Positions 1-6,124 of a stretch of DNA of 64,000 nucleotides are shown piece by piece. The DNA comes from an uncultured Oscillospiraceae bacterium (lineage in GTDB: Bacteria > Bacillota > Clostridia > Oscillospirales > Acutalibacteraceae). Below the pieces are notes generated by a model. The model searched no databases, had not been told where the DNA came from, and worked only from the letters and a program-made list of their open reading frames with translations. Each line of letters opens with the position of its first letter. Position 1 is the stretch's first letter. The stretch is from contig UQBX01000001.1 of NCBI GenBank assembly GCA_900539425.1, positions 121,891-185,890 on the forward strand. Reading direction: 5' to 3'. The position numbers and the translations under genes were made by a program.

Positions 1-445
1 CCTTGATTGAGATTTGATCGTTGGCTAAATCTTCCTCAAGTTGATTTTGTATGTACTTTTCTATCACTTTCTTATTTCGACCGACTGTATCAACATAGTA
101 TCCTCTGCACCAAAAATGTCTGTTTCCATACTTATACTTTAAATTTGCGTGTCGGTCGAAAATCATAAGTGTACTTTTTTCCTTGAGATATCCCATAAAT
201 TGTGCTACACTTAAATACGGCGGTATTGATACCAGTAGGTGTATGTGGTCTTTACACGCTTCCGCCTCTATTATCTCTACTCCTTTTTGTTCACACAATT
301 TTCTGATTATCTCTCCTACATCTCTCTTGATTTTTCCATATATCTCTTTTCTACGATATTTTGGTGCGAACACTATATGGTACTGACATCTATATGTAGA
401 GTGTGATAATGTTTTTATTTCATTGTTTCCGTTCTTTTTTACCAC
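1..445 (-). CDS. tnpA: IS200/IS605-family transposase TnpA (3' end cut by window edge)
   Basis: Y1 HUH transposase that moves single-stranded DNA at the IS ends. I translated the minus strand from a GTG at 445, which has AGGAGG 8 bases upstream. The product shows the family landmarks in order: HIVFAPKYRRK near residue 23, the HUH motif HIH at 67-69, YGNRHFWCRGYYVDTVGR at 106-123, and the nucleophile Tyr131 in EKYIQNQ. About 148 residues are visible, close to the usual ~150, so only the last residues lie outside the window. There is no stop or frameshift in the visible part. No TnpB is seen inside the window, so this is either an IS200-type single-gene element or the partner lies to the left. 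Confidence 0.93.
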   Translation of the reverse strand, partial: MVKKNGNNEIKTLSHSTYRCQYHIVFAPKYRRKEIYGKIKRDVGEIIRKLCEQKGVEIIEAEACKDHIHLLVSIPPYLSVAQFMGYLKEKSTLMIFDRHANLKYKYGNRHFWCRGYYVDTVGRNKKVIEKYIQNQLEEDLANDQISIK

Positions 446-574
446 GTTTTTAACCTCCTGTATCTTAGTAACGCGTCTACCAAACCGTTTCTATTATACA
501 GTGAGGTTTCTTTTTTCTATACTCTCGGCTTGCTTTTTGCTCGCTGGTTTTATTTTTACTAAAGCTTTCTATTT

Positions 575-599
575 CCCCCGCTAGAACCGGGGGTTTTTT
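575..599 (+). terminator. GC hairpin plus T run beside the IS
   Basis: CCCCCG pairs with CGGGGG around a 7-base loop and is followed by six Ts. It reads as an intrinsic terminator on the plus strand. Because it lies just upstream of tnpA, it could also be the subterminal hairpin that TnpA recognises at an IS200/IS605 end. The sequence alone does not decide between the two. Confidence 0.6.
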
Positions 600-621
600 C
601 TTTGCTGAAGAAACAATATAA

Positions 622-649
622 AAAGAAGGAGTTAAATAACTCCTTCTTT
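622..649. terminator. bidirectional intrinsic terminator
   Basis: A perfect 13-base inverted repeat (AAAGAAGGAGTTA and its complement) with a 2-base loop. It is T-rich on both sides. It overlaps the stop of the exported protein gene that ends at 648 on the minus strand. Confidence 0.85.
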
Positions 650-1379
650 ATTTTAAATTACTGTTAATTTGTAACACATTTGTAATATAAAATGCTTTCT
701 GTGCCCGTGTCCTTCCAATAATAACGAACCCTCGTACAGCCGTTGCTTCAAAATCAATAAGTCCATCTGCCTTCATATCATTAATTGTAGTTTTATAATC
801 ACCTTGGTTAAAAGAAATTTGCCAAGTAAGTCCATTTTTTGAATCCATTTCAACAGTTTCAAAGCCAGATTCAGCACCGTGTTGAGGGAACTATTCAAAG
901 TAATTATCAATAACCCAATCCTTCTGAGCCTGTGTTAACGGTTTTGATGATGTAGCCTGAGTTGTAGTAACCTTTTTTGTAGTAGTTTCCTTTTTCGTAG
1001 TAGTCTCTTTCTTGGTCGCAGTCTGTTTCTTCGTTGTATTTGAGCCTGAGCCTGATGAACTTGAAGAACCTGACGAACCAGAAGAGCCTGAAGACTTGGT
1101 TTTGGAGCTGCCGCTGGTTGTTTCTGATACTGTTGAGTCAGAACCGCTTGAGTCGCTTTCATCTGAGCTTGACCACAACGGACCGTCCTTGGTTGTAGTA
1201 TCGGATTTATTAACCATAGTGGTTAAATACTCGCCGTTCTCATCTGTAACAGCTTCACCGTTTTCATCGGTTACAAACTCTGCAACCATTTCATCTTCTT
1301 TGTTTGCAGAGTAAGCTGCAAATACGCTTATAATTACGACAATAGCCATAATTACAGCGATGATTTTGTTCTTTTTCAT
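648..1379 (-). pseudogene. exported Ser/Thr-rich protein interrupted by an in-frame TAG
   Basis: From the ATG at 1379 the frame gives a membrane-anchored protein. Residues 6-23 are hydrophobic (an N-terminal anchor or signal). The motif VTDENGE occurs twice near residues 36-50, followed by a long Ser/Gly linker and Lys/Thr repeats (KKETTTKKETTTKK). TAG occurs at codon 163 (891-893). Past it the same frame runs on without a stop for 80 more codons to TAA at 648, and the terminator sits exactly there. The part after the TAG (starting FPQHGAESGFETVEM) looks like a folded globular domain. The ancestral product would be about 243 residues. One C-to-T change of CAG would explain the stop. I do not recognise the C-terminal domain, and function is unknown. 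Readthrough is possible but unsupported. Confidence 0.7.
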
Positions 1380-1491
1380 TTATCCTTATTCCCCCATTAA
1401 ATAATATGTTTTTAACTATATTCATAATAGAATAATGAAAACTTACCACAGACTGTTTACCCCTCCATAAGAGGTGTAAAACCTTCTGTTT

Positions 1492-1824
1492 TTATTTAAG
1501 CTTATAGATTTTAAGAGGTTTTCCCGCTTCTTTACAGTGGTCTATTACAAACTTCGTTCCTCTTGATTTTCCATCCCAAAAAGCTATCACACAATCTGCA
1601 TAATCAATGATTAACAGATTCCTTTTGAGCGGGGCGGAGCGTCCGTATTTGTCATAGTCGGGCAGAAATTCCGTCAGTTTTATTCCGTTTGCTTTTGCGT
1701 ATTCTTTTGCGCAGGTATCGACTCCCCTTGCTCCGCCCGATACGATTTCCGTTACATTCTGCGGAAGATACTGAGACAAGTCGTTAACCCATATATTTCT
1801 TGAGCCTACTATTGCAGTTTTCAT
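1492..1824 (-). CDS. SLOG-superfamily (YspA/YAcAr-like) nucleotide-binding protein
   Basis: A 110-residue Rossmann-like protein. It begins KTAIVGSR, has the glycine motif SGGARGVD in the middle, and AFWDGKSRGT before the last helix. These are the nucleotide/ligand-site motifs of the SLOG (DprA/YspA-like) fold. The start at 1824 is chosen because GGAGGAG stands 5 bases upstream; a longer frame starting at 1851 has no such site. Family members occur often on plasmids and phages and are thought to bind or sense nucleotide derivatives; the ligand here is not known. It stands alone, divergent from the ribbon-helix-helix gene at 1932, inside the mobile patch. Confidence 0.75.
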   Translation of the reverse strand: MKTAIVGSRNIWVNDLSQYLPQNVTEIVSGGARGVDTCAKEYAKANGIKLTEFLPDYDKYGRSAPLKRNLLIIDYADCVIAFWDGKSRGTKFVIDHCKEAGKPLKIYKLK

Positions 1825-1931
1825 TTTCTCCTCCGAACATATAATGAACATATTGTGTATTCATATTGCACATTATAACACATAATGAGCATAAAATAAA
1901 CACATAATATATTTTTATGTGAGGGCTTTTT

Positions 1932-2093
1932 ATGGCTATTAAGAGTTTGTCTATTAGAATTGATAATGAAATGCTTGATAAACTGCATGTTGTTGCTGAT
2001 TATGAGGGTCGCTCAGCTAACAGTCAGATATTGATTTTAATCCGTGACTGCATTGAAAAATATGAAAAAGAACACGGAAAAATAGAAGTTTAA
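1932..2093 (+). CDS. small Arc/MetJ-type ribbon-helix-helix protein
   Basis: A 53-residue reading frame. The first strand, KSLSIRID, is the beta strand of a ribbon-helix-helix DNA binder. It is followed by EMLDKLHVVADYEGRS and a second helix, ANSQILILIRDCIEKYEKE, ending in a charged tail. The RS-x-NSQI step is the typical turn between helices. GTGAGGG lies upstream of the ATG. Such proteins act as plasmid copy-number or partition regulators, or as antitoxins. No toxin partner is evident: the next gene is unrelated and two terminators follow. Given the replication-gene remnant at 2757, a plasmid control role is plausible but inferred. Confidence 0.75.
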   Translation: MAIKSLSIRIDNEMLDKLHVVADYEGRSANSQILILIRDCIEKYEKEHGKIEV

Positions 2094-2162
2094 AAAAACT
2101 TTCCAAAAACTATTTACAAAATATAATATCCCATGGTATAATTATGGTACAGAGTTATTAAG

Positions 2163-2192
2163 GAGTTGTTATTTATGTAACAACTCTTTTTT
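2163..2192 (+). terminator. intrinsic terminator
   Basis: GAGTTGTTA pairs perfectly with TAACAACTC around a 6-base loop, followed by six Ts. It is the first of two terminators in tandem after the ribbon-helix-helix gene. Confidence 0.85.
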
Positions 2193-2204
2193 ATAAGTGT
2201 TATT

Positions 2205-2251
2205 AAAGGACAGTCATGCTAGTTTTAATCAGCTGAAGACTGTCCTTTTTT
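2205..2251 (+). terminator. second tandem terminator-like hairpin
   Basis: AAAGGACAGTC pairs with GACTGTCCTTT around a 22-base loop and is followed by a T run. It lies only 13 bases beyond the previous terminator. A paired AGCTGA-type inner segment may extend the stem. Confidence 0.75.
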
Positions 2252-2286
2252 ATATATTAAATTTCATTCTCAATGAGGCTTTTTAA

Positions 2287-2577
2287 ATGAAAAAATCTTT
2301 TATTGGCAGCTCAGACAAATTAACTGTTGCAACTATTTACAAAGAGGATTTTTTAAATCGTCAGATTAGTAGCAACTCGCCTGCAAATGTACTTTACGAA
2401 GATAAACATTTTCAGGTTACGCAATGGGTTTATAGTTTTTTGTACAGATATAATTTTCTCAATCTTAATCGTGACTATGTTTACAAGATAGATGATTCAG
2501 ACAGAATTTGTATTAGGATTGCTGTAAACATGTCACAGATGTTCAGAGATAATACATACTTTACGGAATGCTGTTAA
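2287..2577 (+). CDS. hypothetical protein, 96 residues
   Basis: I do not recognise this gene. The protein has no signal or membrane segment. It starts MKKSFIGSSDKLTVATIYKED and ends in DNTYFTECC. GAGG lies 9 bases upstream of the ATG. Its stop overlaps by 10 bases a short frame beginning at 2568 in the -1 phase, and the two could be one gene split by a frameshift. It lies directly upstream of the replication-gene remnant, so it probably belonged to the same small replicon. Confidence 0.5.
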   Translation: MKKSFIGSSDKLTVATIYKEDFLNRQISSNSPANVLYEDKHFQVTQWVYSFLYRYNFLNLNRDYVYKIDDSDRICIRIAVNMSQMFRDNTYFTECC

Positions 2578-2660
2578 AAACATTTAATGATGACAGATTA
2601 GAAGTTTTTGAGGACTTATTTGGCAAGTATGCTCCTTATACTCTAAGTGAAATCAGTTAA
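2568..2660 (+). CDS. small overlapping frame, 30 residues
   Basis: An ATG at 2568 opens a 30-codon frame starting MLLKTFNDDRLEVFED and ending LSEIS at TAA 2658-2660. It overlaps the end of the preceding gene by 10 bases in the -1 phase. It may be a translationally coupled mini-gene or the displaced C-terminus of the preceding protein. The acidic and aromatic composition is protein-like, but nothing identifies a function. Confidence 0.3.
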   Translation: MLLKTFNDDRLEVFEDLFGKYAPYTLSEIS

Positions 2661-2756
2661 TTAAAATTAAACAGTGGAGAGTCTTTCTCCATTGTTTTTT
2701 ATCAAAAATGGTCCTAAAGTAAGGGAATAATCAAGAATAGTAATTAATTAAAAGAG

Positions 2757-3499
2757 GTGATTAATATTTCGAAATATATTTGTTATCCGGGTACAAACAT
2801 TGTAGAAGTTATACATTTTAAAGAAAATGAACCTATTAATTTTATCAAAATACCGGGCGGAAAAATGCTGAATCCGACAACGGGGGAAACGAGAGATTAC
2901 AAACCGTCAAGTACAAAAGATCAGTGCCTTGAAAGCACAAGAATAACGCTGTTACACGCAAGCGAACTAATCAAATACAACTTTTTACGATATGATACGG
3001 TTTACTCTGTTGAACTGACATTTAGAGACGCACCAAGGAATTATGATGAATTTCAAACGAGCCTAAGAAACTTTACCCGCAGGATGAGAAGATATGACGA
3101 AGATATAAAATACATTATTATAAAAGAAGCCGGTTCAGACGGTAAATTTCACGCTCATGCGATTATTTGGTCGCCTGAATTAACCGAAGAAATCATTAGA
3201 CAAAAGTGGAAATACGGAGATCAGGTTAATTTTGCGGAAATACACGGAAAAAGGATCTCATTTTCAAGACTTCATACTTGACGAACATAACAGAAAACAG
3301 CGATAAAGCAAAGGGAAAGAAAGAAAACCTAATATATTTCCCTGCTAACAAGCATCTGTATCTTCCAAGCAAAAATCTTGAAGAACCAAAGTTCATAAAA
3401 GGTGTACCTAATGTAAAAGTTAAGGAAACTATTTTAGAAACTCCTGAAAGTAAAATAATTGAATTCGGCACTAAGTATCATACTTTTGAGGCTGCTTAA
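2757..3499 (+). pseudogene. HUH rolling-circle replication initiator, frameshifted
   Basis: The first part (GTG at 2757, AAAGAGG overlapping) gives 174 residues. It contains SVELTFRD, a helix with SLRNFTRRMRRY, and the metal-binding HUH motif HAHAII at 3150-3167, as in replication proteins of the phage G2P/plasmid type. It ends prematurely at 3281. The next phase, readable from about 3242, continues with SYLTNITENSDKAKGKK, which fits the catalytic-Tyr helix, and then LYLPSKNLEEPKFI, which fits the usual end of these proteins, to TAA at 3499. A single indel near 3245-3260, probably with some lost sequence, therefore broke the gene. It would have nicked the origin of a small plasmid or phage-like replicon. 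Confidence 0.75.
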
Positions 3500-3534
3500 T
3501 TATTAGAGCAAGATAGTTAATAGAAAGTAAAAAA

Positions 3535-3618
3535 GCAGAAGTTAAACAAAGCCAAGAAAAACTTAATGAAATGAAGTCAAAAAAAGACATTACTAAATTT
3601 AAATGGTATGAGCTTTAA
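3535..3618 (+). pseudogene. remnant of a small charged protein
   Basis: One frame reads KAEVKQSQEKLNEMKSKKD and then ITKFKWYEL, ending at TAA 3616-3618. No start codon with a ribosome site is visible upstream in this phase. It looks like the tail of a coiled-coil protein and probably belongs to the debris of the integrated replicon. Confidence 0.3.
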
Positions 3619-3870
3619 GGATAAAACAGAATTTAAAGATGATTTAAAATCTCGAAAAAAATTACACAAAGCAAATATTACAAAACTCGAAAAGAAATTA
3701 ATGATTCAGAGAAACAAAGGAAAGAAGCGAAAAGCAAAACAGAAACTTTTATTTTGTGTATTGCTGTTGCGGTATTTGTAATCCTTGATTTTGATTATAG
3801 CTTAATTATCCTTTTTGGATTGATATGTTCCATTTGTGCAAAAATATTGAAAGGAAGAATTTTACGATAA
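3608..3870 (+). pseudogene. remnant of a small membrane protein with a frameshift
   Basis: From the ATG at 3608 the frame reads MSFKDKTEFKDDLKSRKK and stays open but turns into an unlikely Lys/Leu tail. From about 3690, another phase gives a coherent ending: EINDSEKQRKEAKSKTE, then a hydrophobic stretch (FILCIAVAVFVILDF and LIILFGLICSICA), to TAA at 3870. Joining the two phases at the A-rich segment near 3695 restores a charged helix followed by one or two membrane segments. It resembles small plasmid or phage membrane proteins. Function is unknown. Confidence 0.4.
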
Positions 3871-3876
3871 ACTGAT

Positions 3877-3903
3877 ATTAATTAGTATCAATTAGTATCA
3901 ATA
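3877..3903. repeat. short direct repeats
   Basis: The 10-base unit AATTAGTATC is repeated twice in tandem, followed by a partial third copy (AATATGTGAT). This could be an iteron-like remnant near a replication gene, but two and a half copies are too few to be sure. Confidence 0.3.
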
Positions 3904-4027
3904 TGTGATAAAACAGCTGAAATCAAGTTATTAAAAGTACTTTCTGACAAGCATATATCTTGAAGCCACTAAAATGAAAAACAAAGTTTTGTATAGAATA
4001 AAATAACAAGCTCATATAAAAGCAAAG

Positions 4028-4056
4028 AGAGCCTTGGATTTACCAAGGCTCTTTTT
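4028..4056 (+). terminator. intrinsic terminator
   Basis: AGAGCCTTGG pairs perfectly with CCAAGGCTCT around a 5-base loop and is followed by a T run. It marks the right end of the gene remnants of the mobile patch. Confidence 0.85.
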
Positions 4057-4069
4057 ATTATAGAGTATG

Positions 4070-4205
4070 AAAATATAACTTTTTTTAAAATGGAGTAGTA
4101 AATGGTGTAGTAGCCGAACTTAGGCTCTTAAATTCCTTGATTTTATGCGGTTTTTCAGGTTTTCTTTGGTATACTGCCGTGGCATACAAATAAAATTCTT
4201 ATCAT
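4070..4205 (-). other. possible attachment-site junction in a low-molecular-weight phosphatase gene
   Basis: On the minus strand an ATG at 4205, with GAGG about 8 bases upstream, opens MIRILFVCHGSI and is closed by TGA after 16 codons. MIRILFVCHG followed by a small residue and I is the invariant N-terminus and start of the active-site loop of low-molecular-weight protein tyrosine phosphatases (normally CxGNxCRS). After CHGSI the match ends abruptly (PKKT, stop). The adjacent 4070-4170 segment holds repeated GTAGTA / ACTACTACA-type sequence of the kind found in tyrosine-recombinase attachment regions. The reading is that the mobile patch to the left entered this gene; no integrase is present in the window. 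Confidence 0.45.
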
Positions 4206-4246
4206 AACATAACCTCAAACATTTAATTTTAGCACAGCATTTAATA

Positions 4247-5035
4247 TCAATGCCCGGAGGGTTTCTTTTCAACCATATTCTTTTCTGTGGTAAGGTCGGC
4301 GTGAAGCAAAGTTATGAAAATAACGCAAAGCGGTATCATGGTAAGCCATATTGCTTTTCCGAGCATAAGGTTGCAGAACACCGTGCCGACCACTGCGCCT
4401 ATTGAAAAGAACAAAAGCATTTGCAGATGCTTAAAAAGCTTTTTGCGATGAGATTTATCTTTGCTGTGCCTGTGCTGAAACTCCTTTGCAAGGCCTATTC
4501 CTATCTGGCGTATATGGTTTGTGGCGAAAGTGGTTGCAACAGGGATACCCTGAGCCTGACGGAAAGTATTGTACTGCATTGAGGCAACAAAATTTATAAC
4601 TACCTGAGAAATCTGCACGGGAGCTGATTCAGGCACAAAGCCGAGAGCGAACACCGCTGCCATTTCTATAAACATCAGCACTGTATCCCAGCGCACTGAA
4701 AAGTGATGTTTAATAGGATTTGGAGCAAGTTCCGAAACAAAAGCACCGAGCATATATGCTGAAATAGGCACAAGATAATACAGAGCCGTTTTCCACTCCC
4801 CTGAGCCGAGCGCAAGACCCATAAGCACAACATTGCCGGTCTGAGCGTTGCAGAAAACATTTCCCCGAAGCAAATATGTATAAGCGCCCCAGAAACCTGC
4901 AACGGTTATCAGTGTAAAATAAACCCAATCCCGTTCACAGGTAAGAAAATATTTCTTGCTGTCTTTATTCTCTTTATCATTTTTCACTATACTAAGACCT
5001 TTCAAATAATTTAAGATATTTTCATTATATTTCAC
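4247..5035 (-). CDS. YoaK/DUF1275-family membrane protein
   Basis: A polytopic membrane protein of 262 residues with about six hydrophobic segments. The family signatures AQTGNVV (residues 64-70) and ATTFATNHIRQ (167-177) are present. The members are predicted inner-membrane transport-like proteins, but no substrate is established. The frame opens with a GTG at 5035 without a convincing ribosome site; GTG at codon 17 (VKNDKENK), with AAAGG upstream, is a possible shorter start. It is transcribed on its own: a bidirectional terminator separates it from the gene at 5148, and the phosphatase fragment lies downstream. Confidence 0.85.
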   Translation of the reverse strand: MKYNENILNYLKGLSIVKNDKENKDSKKYFLTCERDWVYFTLITVAGFWGAYTYLLRGNVFCNAQTGNVVLMGLALGSGEWKTALYYLVPISAYMLGAFVSELAPNPIKHHFSVRWDTVLMFIEMAAVFALGFVPESAPVQISQVVINFVASMQYNTFRQAQGIPVATTFATNHIRQIGIGLAKEFQHRHSKDKSHRKKLFKHLQMLLFFSIGAVVGTVFCNLMLGKAIWLTMIPLCVIFITLLHADLTTEKNMVEKKPSGH

Positions 5036-5085
5036 AAAGCAATTTATTAATTTAATTTATCACAAAGACTGCATTTTTGCAACAA

Positions 5086-5124
5086 AAAGAAAGCCGCAGG
5101 TATTACACCTGAGGCTTTCTTTAT
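5086..5124. terminator. bidirectional intrinsic terminator
   Basis: AAAGAAAGCC-x-CAGGT pairs with ACCTG-x-GGCTTTCTTT. It lies just downstream of the accessory protein gene that ends at 5148 and closes the ABC operon. Confidence 0.85.
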
Positions 5125-5147
5125 TAGCTTGATTATGATTTCACTGA

Positions 5148-6107
5148 TTAAAGGCGTTTTTCATCCTCGAGCCGCTGTTTTCTGGAATGAAGAACAGTAG
5201 GTACAGCAAATCCGACAGCACCGCCTGCTGCTATACCGACTATTAGGAAGAGCCACCATAGAGGGTACTTGCTTTTTTCCTCTTCTTCTTTTTTTGTTTC
5301 ATCGGGCGGTTCCTCTATAACGGTTGAGAGATCTACCGTTTCCGAATACTGCCCGCCGAGTTCATCCTCATAACTTATTGTTGCCGTTCCCGACACCTCT
5401 CCCAGCATATCTTTGCTTACGGAAAAGTTTGCGGAAACCTCAGTATTTGAGCCTGCGGGTATCTCCCCCGCAAAGAGCACTCCGCCCGTTTGCAGACCTT
5501 CCACATCAAATTTTATACTACAATTTCTTACAACACTTTTGCCTGTATTCATAAAATTGATAGTAATGCTGGCAGTTTCGCCCTGTGTAACCTTTTGCGG
5601 CAGAATTACACCGTCATAAGCTAATCCAACGGACTGGGCAACCGTTACCGCAATAGTATCAGACGTGGTAAAGGGGGTGTAATATTCGTCTTCATACTCT
5701 GCGGTAACGCTTAATTTATGCTCGCCCGATACGGCTGTTTTTGCGACCGTGACAGGCAGGCTCCACTCATAAGTGCCGCCGGCTTTTATCTTATCAACAT
5801 ACTTTGTACCTACGCCGTCTGCACGGATATCTCCGCTTTCATCAATCGCTGAAAGCTTTATGTTATAAACTGATTTATCCTTGCTGTAATTTTTGAAGGT
5901 TATTTTCACCGTATGATCTTCAGACGGTGTCAGAACGGAACTATCATATGAACTTACCATAAGCCGAGGCTGAGATGCATTTTGTGTTTCCTCCTCGGAA
6001 ACAGTCTGCATCTGTGTTTCCTGTATATCCTCATCCTGAGCATAAACGGGAAAAGCGGCTGAAGCGCAGAAGAAACATATCAAAACCAAAGCAAAGAATT
6101 TTTTCAT
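5148..6107 (-). CDS. secreted, membrane-anchored CARDB-like accessory protein of an ABC exporter
   Basis: 319 residues. Residues 1-23 form a signal peptide ending at VYA. Two Ig-like beta-sandwich stretches follow (about 50-155 and 165-265), with the spacing of CARDB/COG1361-type domains (LTPSEDHTVKITFKNYS; VTQGETASITINFMNTG). A Glu-rich spacer and a single membrane helix (about 282-308) with a basic cytoplasmic tail end the protein. It is the third gene of the operon after the ATPase and permease, with only 17 bases between it and the permease. This suggests an extracytoplasmic partner of the permease that contacts substrate or cell wall. That role is inferred from position; the fold call is from pattern. 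Confidence 0.75.
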   Translation of the reverse strand: MKKFFALVLICFFCASAAFPVYAQDEDIQETQMQTVSEEETQNASQPRLMVSSYDSSVLTPSEDHTVKITFKNYSKDKSVYNIKLSAIDESGDIRADGVGTKYVDKIKAGGTYEWSLPVTVAKTAVSGEHKLSVTAEYEDEYYTPFTTSDTIAVTVAQSVGLAYDGVILPQKVTQGETASITINFMNTGKSVVRNCSIKFDVEGLQTGGVLFAGEIPAGSNTEVSANFSVSKDMLGEVSGTATISYEDELGGQYSETVDLSTVIEEPPDETKKEEEEKSKYPLWWLFLIVGIAAGGAVGFAVPTVLHSRKQRLEDEKRL

Positions 6108-6124
6108 GCTTACACCGCCTTTCC

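Noticed and set aside
183..386. Plus-strand 67-residue reading frame within the first 400 bases
   Set aside because: It lies on the opposite strand of the IS200-type transposase, whose motifs are complete in the minus-strand translation from 445.
648..1379. Genome-wide reassignment of TAG to a sense codon
   Set aside because: Several intact genes end in TAG with tight downstream overlaps, for example the ATPase gene ending at 8969, so only this one gene is affected.
3877..3903. Plasmid iteron array
   Set aside because: Only two full copies and one partial copy are present, too few to call an origin; kept as a low-confidence repeat.
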